This document shows positions 1 through 38,700 of a stretch of DNA of 64,000 nucleotides, in pieces (position 1 is the first letter of the stretch; each line of letters opens with the position of its first letter). A model generated the notes under the pieces. It worked only from the letters and a program-made list of their open reading frames with translations. It made no database searches and was not told where the DNA came from. The DNA lies in NCBI GenBank assembly GCA_964035015.1, contig OZ036010.1, positions 10,191,783 through 10,255,782 of the forward strand, written 5' to 3'. A program made the position numbers and the translations under genes. This DNA is from Corallium rubrum. Taxonomy: Eukaryota; Cnidaria; Anthozoa; Scleralcyonacea; Coralliidae.

Positions 1-220
1 TCCTTCCTTCCTTCCTTCCTTCCTTCCTTCCTTCCTTCATTCATTCATTCATTCATTCATCTATTTATCTAGCTATCTATTTATTTATTTATTTATTCAT
101 GCGTTCATCCATCTATCCATTTATTTATATCTATCTATTCATCTATCCATCCTTTTTCTATCATGCATTGGTCAATTAATCTACCCATCCGTCTATCTCT
201 CCACCATCATCCGTGCACGC
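1..220. repeat. (CCTT)n / (CATT)n / (ATCT)n microsatellite tract
   Basis: The window opens in pure CCTT repeats (1-38), then CATT repeats and degenerate ATCT/ATTT units up to about 220. A short GCAT run follows at 227-249. No gene is visible. Confidence 0.9.
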
Positions 221-289
221 ATGCATGCATGCATGCATGCATGCATGCATCCATTCACCAACCCTTTTTCTATCCGTCTGTCCATCCAT

Positions 290-716
290 CCCTATTTTTA
301 TTATTGTTGTGTTGTTTGGGATAGTATTGGCATCGAATTAACGAAAAAATTACAGAGACTACAAAATGGAGCTGGTCGTATTATAAAGGGAATTTCGTAT
401 ACGACCAGCTCTAATGTAGTCTTAGATACCTTAAAATGGTCTTCATTAAAAAACCGACGACTTTATCAAAAAGCAATAATGACTATGTGAAAGAGATTTT
501 CCAATCTAATTTTGGTTCCAAAGCATATTATATGAGAAAGTCAAACAAAGATTTCAACCTTCCTCAAAACCAACTATTACAAAAACAGCTTCGCTTATAC
601 AGGGGCTAAACTTTGGAATTCTCTTCCTCCATATTTGAAAGAGACCCAGTCTCTCACATCATGTAAAAGAAAGCTTAAATCTGTCGATCTGCATCAGCTA
701 CTTTAAGGAATGCTAA
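290..716 (+). pseudogene. LINE (non-LTR retrotransposon) reverse transcriptase C-terminal fragment
   Basis: The first frame reads a W-x-x-x-G-I-x-L-x-K-L-Q-x-L-Q-N-G-A-G-R-I-I-K-G pattern, then L-D-T-L-K-W and L-K-N-R-R. This is the thumb/C-terminal signature of non-LTR reverse transcriptases. A frameshift near 487 moves the homology to another frame. There, 565-700 encodes the typical ending S-F-A-Y-T-G-A-K-L-W-N-S-L-P-P followed by S-C-K-R-K-L-K. Only this C-terminal piece is present, and it is broken by a frameshift and flanked by microsatellites, so it is a dead copy. The family type is recognised from memory of the motif. The clade (CR1/L2/Rex-like) is not resolved. Confidence 0.8.
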
Positions 717-847
717 TTAATATTTATGTTTTATGTATATAGTTTAATGTATAATATTTATAATCCAATGAAGAAAAAAACAGTTCTGTAAATATAGTTT
801 ATTTTATTGTGTATACACGGCTTACAGGCAGAACAGTACTGTATTTT

Positions 848-970
848 TTATGTACTGTTTAATAAACGAGCAGGAGTGTTTTATCAGATGTAAAGACACG
901 AGGCGGAGCCGAGTGTTTTTATATCTGATAAAACACGAACTGCGAGTTTATTGAACGGCTTCAAAAACGA
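848..970. mobile_element. MITE-like hairpin element
   Basis: The arm at 876-899 (GTGTTTTATCAGATGTAAAG...) is the inverted complement of 913-936. Weaker pairing extends outward: AATAAACGAGCAGG on the left against CTGCGAGTTTATT on the right. No ORF is present. Confidence 0.65.
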
Positions 971-1044
971 ACCACTTGGTAAGTTCATTGGCGTAGTAAG
1001 TTTGAAAAATAACCTTGTCTAAGCCGAGAAAATCAAAGCTATAA

Positions 1045-1219
1045 TTTATGTAAATCAGGAGGTATCTTTATCACATATAAAGACACGATACGGTCATGAT
1101 TTTCTTTTGTGTTTTCCTCATGAATTATTTCATTAATAAGTCATGAGGAAAACACAAAAGAAAATCATGACCGTATCGTGTCTTTATATGTGATAAAGAT
1201 ACCTCCTGATTTACATAAA
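1045..1219. mobile_element. Near-perfect palindromic element, 79-bp arms
   Basis: Bases 1045-1123 are the inverted complement of 1141-1219, separated by a 17-nt AT-rich loop. A diverged relative of one half lies at 46010-46095 (it shares CATAAACTTTA at its edge). It is non-coding and MITE-like. Confidence 0.85.
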
Positions 1220-1289
1220 CTTTAGTTGAAGTATAAGTAACTGGTGTAACTACCGTGTTTAAATAAAATTTTCGTATCGCATTGTATCT

Positions 1290-1604
1290 CACAGGACGAA
1301 AAAACGAATTTGCCTAAATTTGCTACGTAGTAAATTCGTACGCAAAGTTGCAAATACCGTATTTGCGAAATTTGCCCAAATTTGCTACGGCGCAAATTTA
1401 TAAATTTGCTTCAAATTTGCTCCGAAGCAAACCTGCAAATACCGCGATTGCGGCATACACAACGGTGCAAATTATATGCAAATTTAGTTTATGACATTTG
1501 CACAAAATTTGCTACGTAGCAAATTTTCGCAAATTTAGTTTATAACATTTGCACAAAATTTGCTACGTAGCAAATTTTGTTCAAATCCATTTTTTCGTCC
1601 TGTG
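1290..1604. mobile_element. AAATTTGC-rich element with CACAGGACGAAAAAA terminal inverted repeats
   Basis: The left end CACAGGACGAAAAAA (from 1290) and the right end TTTTTTCGTCCTGTG (to 1604) are inverted copies. TCT flanks both sides and may be a 3-bp target duplication. The interior is dense in AAATTTGC, and the palindrome AAATTTGCTACGTAGCAAAT occurs twice. Confidence 0.65.
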
Positions 1605-2665
1605 TCTATCCATCCATTTATCCATCCATTGGTCAATTCATCAATCTACCCATCCATGTTATCCAATCATCTTATCCATTCATCTTATTCCATCCCATCC
1701 CATTCCCTCCATCTATCTATTTATTTATTCATTCCATTTATCTTAACTATTATATCCATCCTGTTCATTCTATTCCATTTCCATCTCAGCTTATACCATT
1801 CTTTTCGCCAGCCATTAATTTATCTATCCCATCCAGTCGTTCATCTATCTGTTCATATATTTATCTATCCATACATTCATTCAATCCCATTCATCCATCT
1901 ACAAAACTCATTCCATCTCATTTATGCAATCATCTATCCGTCCATTTATTCACCAATCTATTTATCTAGCTATTTATTTATTCACCCATCTATTCTTTCA
2001 TCCATCCACTCATCCATCTATCTATTCATCCATCCATTTATTCATCCTTCCATTCAACCGTCCATCCATCCATCCATCCATCTATCCATCCATCCATCCA
2101 TCCATCCATCTATCAATCCATTCATCTATCCATCCTTCCTTCCTTCCTTCTATCATATCTATCCATCCATCCATCCATCCATCCATCCATCCATCCATCT
2201 ATCCATCGTTTTATTTATTTATTTATTCATCGTTCCTTTCATCCTTCCATCCATCCATCCATCCATCCATCCATCCATCCATCCATCCATCCATCCATCC
2301 ATCCATCCATCCATCCATCTATCAATCCATTCATCTATCCATCCATCCATCCATCCATCCATCCATCCATCCATCCATCCATCCATCCATCCATCCATCC
2401 ATCCATCCATCCATCCATCCATCCATCCATCCATCCATCCATCCATCCATCCATCTATCAATCCATTCATCTATCCATCCATCCGTCCATCCATCCATCC
2501 ATCCATCCATCCATCCATCCATCCATCCATCCATCCATCCATCCATCCATCCATCGTTTTATTTATTTATTTATCGTTCCTTTCATCCAGCTATTCATCC
2601 ATCCATCCATTTCATTCAATCATTCATTTATTCAGCCACCCAGCTACTCGTTTATCCATGTCTGT
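1600..2665. repeat. (ATCC)n tetranucleotide array
   Basis: Degenerate ATCC/ATTC/ATCT units become nearly pure (CATC)n between 2050 and 2555. The Ser-Ile-His-Pro reading frames here are artefacts of the repeat. The array ends about 80 bp before the first VWA exon of gene A. Confidence 0.95.
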
Positions 2666-2747
2666 TGTAAACGAAATATTGAAAATATGTAAAATATGTA
2701 CATGCATGTGCACGCACTGTTTTATGTTTTGTTTCCTCTTTGTCAAG

Positions 2748-29826
<27,079 letters not shown>

Positions 29827-30115
29827 TCGAAAGAAATATCAAACTCACACATAGGGCATCGAACGACTAGCGTTTGTGTCAAGGCATTGAGAGTATTATC
29901 GGGAGGAAATGTTTAAGAATATAATAATATACATAGGACCTTAAAACGTGTAGCGTTTATGTCAAAGCATTAAAGACATCACGTCAGCAAAATGTCGTCA
30001 GGTATATCAGTAAATATTAGTTAGTTTGCTGGTCAAACTGTTAATTCTCAAGAAAGCCTCCTGGCCTCAGATGCGATACGAACGCGTTCCAAACTTGTTC
30101 CTAACCTGTTCCAAA
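29827..30115. other. Gene A 3' flank
   Basis: AT-rich. I did not identify a convincing polyadenylation signal. No gene is visible. Confidence 0.4.
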
Positions 30116-30119
30116 AGCG

Positions 30120-30705
30120 GAACAAACGTGGAGCAAATGCGTACTAAACACGGAACAAATGCAGAGCAAATGCGTACTAAACGCGGAGCAAACGCGGAGC
30201 AAACGCGGAGCAAACGCGGAGCAAACGCGGAGCAAACGCGGAGCAAACGCGGAGCAAACGCGGAGCAAACGCCGAGCAAACGCCGAGCAAACGCCGAGCA
30301 AACGCAGGGCAAACGCGGAGCAAACGCGGAGCAAACGCGGAGCAAACGCGGAACAAACGCGCACCAAACGCGGAACAAACGCAGAGCAAATGCGTACTAA
30401 ATGCGTATCAAACGCGTATCAAAAACGCGCACCAAAGGCGGAACAAACGCAGAGCAAATGCGTATCAAACGCGTATCAAAAGCGCACCAAAGGCGGAACA
30501 AACGCAGAGCAAATGCGTGCTAAACGCGTACTAAACGCGTATCAAACACGCACGAAATGCGGAACAAACGCAAAGCAAATGCGTATCAAACGCGTATGAA
30601 ATGCGCACCAAAGACGGAACAAACGCAGAGCAAATGTGTACTAAACGCGTATCAAACGCGCACCAAACGCGGAACAAACGCAGAGTAAATGCGTACTAAA
30701 TGCGC
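30120..30705 (+). repeat. 11-bp minisatellite between the convergent genes
   Basis: The unit is GCGGAGCAAAC with variants GCGTACTAAAC, GCGTATCAAAC and GCGCACCAAAC. Open frames of Arg/Ala/Glu/Gln/Lys-rich type are artefacts. Confidence 0.9.
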
Positions 30706-31094
30706 GCGATCAAAATTGGTGGATGAAGCGCTGGAGTTAAAGCTTAAGCTAGTGTATCGCATAATGTCTAATACAGGTCAGCTTTAACTGCATGCCTAGC
30801 ACCCAAGGACCCACCTCTAATACCGTCAACTATATAGGCAGTCTAGTTCCTAGTCCTCTTTTCTCTCGATAACGTATTTTGGTGACGTCACAGAATAGGG
30901 ATCGAGCGAGAGGACCAGCGGAAAATGATTCTTCTTTATCCATCATGATCTTGCTGGAGCTCGGATTCTTTAATCTTTATGAACGAGGGCACTGCGGTTT
31001 TAAGCAAACGAGTAGGTTTCTTTATTTTAAATTACGTTAAAAGGTTGTTACATATAAAAACTGAAAAGGGAATTGGCAAAGAGCCAATCACGTT
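30706..31094. other. Intergenic, nothing recognised
   Basis: No ORF, RNA or repeat structure that I can support. Confidence 0.4.
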
Positions 31095-31240
31095 GTACAA
31101 AACATCGCTGCTAAACGTTTTGCGCATGTGCGACATCCGAGCTCGTCCTCGGAAAAAGAGCGGGAAAACACTGAAATATTTGGGCTGGTCCGAGAGTCCG
31201 ACACAAAAGTTAAAATTATAAGCATACTACCAACAAGAAA
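31095..31240. repeat. Dispersed repeat, left half of interrupted copy
   Basis: It matches the start of 25545-25870. The right half resumes at 33416. Confidence 0.75.
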
Positions 31241-33415
31241 CTATTTCTAAAAAGAAAGAGCTGTTTCGTTCCCGTCAGCCTCTTATAAGAGGCTGTTGCA
31301 TGCCGATTGGAAGCAATGACGAATTTTAGCTCGGCCAATTCCCGCCAGTGGTCTGACGCGACAAGGCCTACCATTTTGGAAGCAAAATGTTTTGATGGTT
31401 ACGCTTTCGCGGAGAGGTTATGCGTATATAAGTACAATTGGTTGTTGGCCTACGAGGTAACTGAATTTGAACAGATTGAATTTGAACTTGATGTCATTCA
31501 ATGGAGTCGTTTTCTTGATAATCATCAACAAAACATACAGCGGGACAGTCACACTTCCTGTTTCTTTTAGGCCCAGTTTATACGTCGGACAATCGTCGTA
31601 TTTCAGACGAATTTACAGTAACTTGATCAATTAAATGGGGAGTAAATTCGTCTAAGACGTTGTATCGGTGACATCCGTCGTGATCAGACTGAAATGCGAC
31701 ATCACGGCGCAACGAATTAAATGTATAAATTTCCTGCTCTTAATTTAATTTTTTGTGTTTTAATGTGCAAAACATTAAATTTGTCCGAATTAATCTCGTC
31801 GTATAATTTAAGTCGCATTGATGTCGTCTAATCAACGAAGTTAATATGAATTATAAATTTGTCTTAATTAAATGCGACGATTGTGCGATATGAACCTGTT
31901 AGCGTCTCGCAATTTTCTTGAGAACGCAATTATTTTGGCGAATAGGGAAATGTCACGTGGTGTCAGTACGATGGAAATTTTGTGGTTATTTATATGTAGA
32001 TACATAAAATATCGCTGTTTAGGAAAGCCGGCTATATTAGCGGTCATTTATGTCACCGATATTTAAGTTAAAATTTATTAAATAATCTTCAATCTGTGTG
32101 TAATTCTTTCAAAGTTTGTATTTGATCGGAATAAATGCTGGAGTGATTGAGCAGCTTTTCCAAGGCCAAGGGTCAACTCGACCACTGACTCGACCCGACC
32201 TTTCGGAATGCTATTCGCCCAATCTCAATCTTTATTATTACTCGGGCGACCTGTGGTCGGACGAGTCTAGGTTTCGCCTTTTCTGTCTTTTTTTTAGTTT
32301 TCGGGTCACAAAATTGCATTTTTGCACATTTTACTTCCGGTAAAGCTTTGCGGCCGCGACGGCCATAGCGAGTATACATCTTCTTTTCGTCAACATCTTG
32401 GCGTTGGTGTGTTTCTTCAAGATTTCGAGTGTTTAATAGTTGGGTTGAGCTGATTTCCGCGGTATTGGTGAATTCATCAATATTGGATCAGTAATGTTGC
32501 TGACAAGGTTTGTCCATGAAGACAGAATAGACGAGTATATTACAGACGCGAGAAAATGCCGTATTGACATCAGAATCGTAAGGCCGAGCCTTGACTTGAC
32601 TTGACTTGACTTGAGGACTAGTAGAGATACAAGAAAGAGCCACAGAATATCAAAGAACATATACATGTTTACCTAGTATTAAACGCCTTTCTGCTTGGCC
32701 CAGCCTGGTAGGCACCGAATAATGCAAAAATATGTTTAGATATGTTTATAGTCGTCTACATGTCGCCTATTTGGTACGATTTACATGATTCTATATCGGA
32801 ACCATCGCTTGAATCTGCCGAATTCAGCACTATAGGTTTTGTGGTTTTGTCTAGTCTACTGAAAGTATTAAGATCGTTTAATTTTTTGGCTAATGAGCTT
32901 GTTTACACCAAATCGCTTCATGGAACCAAGTACTTCGTATAAGACCATATATAGAGAATTTGTGCCGAGCGCCAAATAAGGCCTAGTATGTTGGCCTATG
33001 CCAATATTTGCAGAAATCAGAGCCCGAGTGAACGCCTAAGCAGGCGTCTTGTTAAATCTAAAGCGGCAAAGAGCAGTTAGAATGCAATTTTGGAGAATTC
33101 AAAGAGGGGAAAGTTCCTACAGTACCCGGCATTCGCTTGTTTATAGTATTGTATGATTCACTTCCCACGGATTGTTTACGTCGTTCAGCTAATTATGCTA
33201 GATCAGCAATATTATTTCACTTCGTTTTGGCGTTTAACCACGCCTACAACTCAATTTTTTATGCGGAATTTTGATTTCATTGATAAGATCGAAGTTTTGG
33301 CTTATGCTGCCAACAACACTGCACTGCGATTGGACTATTTTCATCTGTCATGACAATTTCTTTTGTGACGTCAATGGAAAGCTAACACAGTTTCGTTCCT
33401 GCGGGGAACGAAACA
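31241..33415. mobile_element. ~2.2-kb insertion with GTTTCGTTCC ends, carrying a nested HINE
   Basis: It splits a dispersed repeat whose intact copy is at 25545-25870. CTGTTTCGTTCCCGTCAG lies near the left edge, and GTTTCGTTCCTGCGGGGAAC plus GAAAC at the right. No transposase ORF was seen. The HINE at 32240-33051 sits inside. Confidence 0.55.
32240..33051 (+). mobile_element. HINE/Helentron-like non-autonomous element
   Basis: The 5' end ACTCGGGCGACC is followed by a GTCGGACGAGTC hairpin. The 3' end has the subterminal GCCCGAGTGAACGCCT, a small AGGCGT hairpin and CTTG. It is inserted between T and T. It holds a short (TTGAC)n run at 32587-32612. It has the same terminal architecture as the four copies inside 48917-59112. 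Confidence 0.75.
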
Positions 33416-33650
33416 AAAAGATAAGGTAGGTAATTTGTGCATGGCTTCCTTGTCAATATTGTAACATATTCTGAATTTACCCCTTCGTAATTTTCTTTAC
33501 CCATTTTTTGAAACACAAATGAATAGTCGAGTTTTACCTACTAGTCTTCACTGTCTTGTTGTTGTCGCCACGGCTAGTTCCCACGTCTCTTGCAATGTTT
33601 ACTCAGCGAATTCACGTATGCGCAAAGCCGCAAACGTTTGGCAGCGGTGT
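33416..33650. repeat. Dispersed repeat, right half of interrupted copy
   Basis: It continues the 25545-25870 homology (AAAAAGATAAGGTAGGTAAT, TTGTCAATATTGTAACATAT). Confidence 0.75.
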
Positions 33651-34447
33651 TGTTCGATCTACAACGGATTTTGACGGATGGCAATTTCCAACCTCGTGCC
33701 CAGGCTCTGCACATAAACAACTATGGCAGCCAAGATTTGAAACGGAGGAGAACAATTCGTTAAAGTTTGAAGCTAATTATTCCTTCTTGTTGTCGAGTAA
33801 AGTACCAGCAAGAAAACTAGAAGATTCTTTATAGTGCTTTTAGTAAACTTTTTCGAGTAGTGGTAGAAGAAGCAAAGCGTTTATAATTAAACAACCGAAT
33901 ATACAAGGACTCAAGGAGTGGACGCTGGTGAAAGGGAACTATAATGTAGTAATTGCATGGTTTTTCGAGCAATTTGGGAAAACATGCCGTCATGAATTTT
34001 TCAAGGATCTCAAATAACACTCGTCCTTCGGACTCGTGCCATTTTGAGTCTTTGAAAATCTCACTCGTTAAAAATTGATCTACAAGAATTTTTTTAAATT
34101 TTTCCATTCATTACTTAAACCTCGAGAAATGTTTTAGTGCAAAAAAATTGGAATTAACCAAACTAATTTTTACAATAGATTGGATTTAATGTGAATTTGC
34201 GGCCTTTTTGAAACGTTACTGTTGCCATAACAACAGATGAAACACTTTATCTGTTGACAGTATTTGATACCCTGAACGTTATATTATGCATAACGTTAGT
34301 TTAATTCTTTTACGAAATATTCCTGCCCACTTTTCAAAGTCTTTCAAGCTTGGAATTTGCATTTTCGCACTTCTCAAGAAACTGTATGGAGCCACCTTAA
34401 ATTATATTTTGATCCCTTGTGAAAATATTCTTACCATTACACTCAGG
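33651..34447. other. Intergenic, nothing recognised
   Basis: Only short frames with no recognisable motif. Confidence 0.4.
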
Positions 34448-34908
34448 AACCAGTCATAACGTCCAGGAGGGGGTGGGCTAGGGAAATCAAAAATATTAAA
34501 ACACCAGTTTAATTGGCCCACCCCTTGTTTCATGCATGATTAAGCAAGGCCCAGCCTTGAATACAGTAAGAACCCGCATAAAATAACCCCTATTTTTCCA
34601 AGTCAGGCTGAAATGGTCCTTATATGTTGGGTGTGTTGTGAGAAATCAGGTTCTTAACAGGTTCTTATTTATAGGGCATAAACAATTGTTCTTGATATGG
34701 TGTATAAGAAAGAGTAAATGGATCTGGTTAAAAAGCAGTTTATTAATATATCCAGAACACAATCAATGTATTACACTATTTTTCATAGATTATTTTAGTG
34801 CACAGATTTTTTTGGCTCACCCCTTTTTTCAAGCATGGGAATGATGGCCCACCCCCCTTTTCTCTCTGGCTCATCGCCTCATCCCCTTCTGTACTTTATG
34901 ACTGGTCC
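34448..34908. mobile_element. Possible DNA element with ACCAGTCATAA-type ends
   Basis: AACCAGTCATAA at the left and TTTATGACTGGTCC at the right are inverted. GGCCCACCCC and GGCTCACCCC stretches repeat inside. Confidence 0.45.
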
Positions 34909-35628
34909 CCACATCAACACTTACTTAGTATCATTCAATTCGCCTATCCCCCGCATTCTGATTGGTTAATTCACCTGCAAATACCTGAGTGCAAATAGCT
35001 TTCTGCTGCAAATAATTTGCGGTGCATGCGCACTTGCGATAGCTGCTGCAAATAACTTTTGTAAGCTTGTTTGCAAATATGGCGGCCAGATTTCATCATC
35101 TGTCCGAGGAAGTAAGAGTATTTGGAAGGAAGGACAAGCCATAACACGAAATACAAAATTATCCATATAACGACAATATACTTTAGAAAAGGAAGATTTA
35201 GTGAGATAAAAAAAACAAGACTTGTGCCAACAAAAAGTAAGTTTTACGAAGATTAGTGTGTCGAAGACTGAGAGAAGAATGGCAATCTCTAACATCAGGG
35301 CCAGGTGAGGCATTTCAAAGGCTCTGCCATTGGCATCAGCAAATAACTGTGAGCTCGCCACTGACTATATTATGCTAAGATTCGTCCAGTAATCAATAAC
35401 TATTTGTATACTATATGAACACCTTTTAATTATTCTTTGAACAACTTGTACGCAAACAATCACAAGCATTGGTTTTCATATTGGTTAAACACTTTTATAT
35501 ATACTACAATATTACATGCACTTCTATATATGTTACCATATTGTATATGCACCGTTACTCCTATAGATTCATGCAAGGCGTCTTATATTCTTTGCCCATT
35601 TCGTTCTACATGTTTTCTAGTTGTTTTT
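34909..35628. other. Gene B 3' flank
   Basis: No gene or clear repeat. The minus-strand frames here have no recognised motif. Confidence 0.4.
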
Positions 35629-35798
35629 TTATGGACAGGTTATAGCTTTTGAAGCGATGTAAGAATCATTGTAATAATTCTTTCCGCAACACTTCCACGA
35701 TCCAGTACTTTCCATTATATACTGCAGTTTTCCTTGACAGCATACCTTGTCAAGAGGATTGTAGCCCTTGCCACCGCATGTGTATTTGTATTTGTAAG
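35629..35798 (-). CDS. Gene B terminal exon: galaxin-like tail
   Basis: The acceptor TTTTCTTATAG precedes 35798, the exon enters in phase 1 and the TAA stop is at 35631-35629. The peptide carries Y-T-C-G-G-K-G-Y-N-P, V-C-C-Q-G, K-C-C-G-K-N-Y-Y-N-D and ends I-T-C-P. It has six cysteines, against nine in gene A's tail. The CCxG and CCG-K-x-Y-Y spacing matches the galaxin pattern. Confidence 0.82.
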
Positions 35799-38700
35799 CT
35801 ATAAGAAAACAGACAAACAATATTTTACAATTATGTTGCTCCGCTCAAAAAAATCAAGCAAAATTGATTTAACATTCAACAAAATTAAATTCATTTACAA
35901 AATTAAAAATCTAAAGAAAGTACAGCGCGAATGTATAGAAAAAATCCTGTTTAATGTTTTTTTTCCTTCCATTTGTTGGATATTGATCTTTAGCTTTAGC
36001 CTAAGAATAAATAAGGATCCCAAGACAGTTTTTCTAGTTTTTTCTTGTTATGTTCATCTACAGGAGCATTTTCAGCCCAGATATGAAGTGCACCTGATGG
36101 ATAATTAGTATCAGATGGAGTTATTGATCTTGACTGGATTATCTTAATGTCATCTTCTGTAGCAGTTCTTATTCTGTTAAGAAGTTCAATAAATGCTTGG
36201 TCATTTTTCTGTCTCATGATTTTATTAAGTTCTATCATTTTAAAGACCTTCCATGGATGGCATAGATTATACGCATCATTTTTGTAATTGTCAAAAACAA
36301 ATCTTTTACGTATTGGTGGAAGCTTAAGTTGGCATAGATCAGTAGATCACCCACAACTATAATTATTGTAATTCCAGTAAATAGCGGATAACGTGTGGTG
36401 CCAAATATTTCTTTTAATTTCCTTTAATTTGATGGATATGTTATAAGGTAGTGTTTCCAACCATAGAAATTTCATCTATTATTATTACGTTTAGGTCAGA
36501 TAATGATAGTCTCACTTGTGTTTTCTTTTGATCTGACATTGCAGGTAGATTGTCACCTGTTTCTTTAGGAATATCAAGACCAGTATTTCTAATAGTTGTT
36601 CCATCAATGTTTATTGCATGCAGCCACACATGTTGGTGCCATGAGAAGAACTGTTGGTAATTCAGGGTTAATAGGAGGATGTCTAAAAGTTTTAACTGCT
36701 GTATGGTATATTGTTTTAATCAATTAAGTGATTTTTTCCTGTACCTCCACCACCAGGTAAGAAAAGATAGATTGGTTCTATTTCAACAGGTTTTAAGCTA
36801 TTCATGTTTTTCATTGTATTGCTGCACCATGTAAGAAATGTATCATGTATTGCATTGCATTGCATTGCATTGCATTGCATTGCATTGCATTGCATTGCAT
36901 TGCATTGCATTGCATTGCAAAATTTCGTCAGATGGTATTGACGTTTACCGTAAAAGTACTCACACCGGTCAATATACTCATTTCTCTAGTTTTGAACCGT
37001 TTTCTCGCAAAACTGCATGGATAAAATCGCTTTTTCATAGAGCCTCTAAAATCTGTAGCACTAATAAACTTTTTGAAAGTCAGATTTCTAATTTAAAGTC
37101 ATTTATGTCCTGGAAAACTCCTTTCTTTCTGCTATAAATAACACATCTGATGAGTTAGATAATCTGCCGAAAATCTGGTTTCGTATTCCATACCTCGGTA
37201 AACGAGGTGAAAATCTAGTTAAACGATGCATAAATAAAGTCCGACGTTGCCTTAGAGAACCTGTTAATTTTATTGTGATTTACAACACCAAAAAGGTTTC
37301 TTATTTTCTGTCAAACAAAGACAACATTCGGATAATTTACGAAGTAACATTGTTTACCAAATTTCTTGTCCAGGCTGCGGTCAAAGATACATTGGTAAAA
37401 CCGAGCGTTGTCTCGAAAAACGTCTTCTCGAACACAGCACCCAATTCAAAACTAGCGCGGTGGCTCAACATTTTCACAATTGCCAACATGCTCAACACCT
37501 CACCGATTTAAACAACTTATATGACCGATTAAATAATAATTCATCTCTTGAGTCATCTCACCATATTAAATCTCTTGTATTTAACAACTCTAGAATTTTT
37601 CACTCCTGTAAGTCTTACAGTCCGAACATATATTATTAATCTTAGAAGCTCTATTAATTAGATTCAACTCGCGAGAGTTAAATTCTGGTCTAAAAGCCAA
37701 TAAAGAACTGACGCTTTTCTTGTAGCATGTACTTTGTCACTTTGACTTGTAATAGATAGCACGCATGCCCTTAATTCCTTTTAATTCTTCTGACCTTGTA
37801 TATACTATAGCTTATTTTCCGTCTGTAATCAGTTTAAATTTCAAAATTTTAAAATTTTGAATTTTCTTATCCTGCCGTTAACCGTTGTAATATAACTCTA
37901 GTTATTTTAATCCTATTTCACCATCCTTGTATAAATAGAACGTAGATATTTGATTCTAGCATAGTCAATCGAGATATGGTCTGGAAACTCAGCTAAAATC
38001 TTTGGTCTATCTTTTTGTTCGCCTTTATACATGTTTGTGCACGGTGCACGGTCACTGAACACATTGTATTTTAGTATAATGAACGAATTGTCCAATAGCA
38101 ACGTTTCAGTTCAATCACTCAACCGTGCTATTTAAATATTAATAAACCTAAAACAAAGGATGTGCACGGTGTAAGGTACGGTTCAACATAAAATCACAGC
38201 TCATTATAAGCGCTTTGAAGTTTGCCGAGTTTCCAGACCATATATCTCGATTGACTATGATTCTAGTCACTTGGTCTGATGATGATTTTGTGATAAAATC
38301 GAAATATCACCTTTTCAATTGTTGTCTTGTTTTTTAGCTCATATTTTGAGTTTCAAGATGTTTATTTTCGGTTTGTACTTTGTCTTGTATTTTTTCAAAT
38401 TGTCTGCTGGATGTGGTTTTTGTTTAAAAACGCCGTATATAAATGGGTCAGTTCGCGTATTATGTAAAGTGCGTCTTGTCTTAGCCTGTGCACAGCCTGA
38501 AAATACCCTATTACAGGGGTATTTCAGGCTGTGCAGGCTAGTCTTGTCTAAGCCGCGGTTTTTTGGCTCTCATTCATTATGCAAATATAATACAGTTTTT
38601 TGTAATACACTTACGTTTGACGTTGAGTTGCACCTGACATGTGTGTGTTTCAAAGTTATCACGGCCATTCTGGTATGTGTATGTATAAGTAATAACATGA

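Noticed and set aside
31307-31570. 87-residue frame as a gene
   Set aside because: It lies within an inserted element. No motif, no repeat of the frame elsewhere, and no splice context.
37147-37180. CTGATGA...GAAA as another hammerhead
   Set aside because: It lies in the Penelope-like coding remnant and no stem I or stem II pairing can be drawn.
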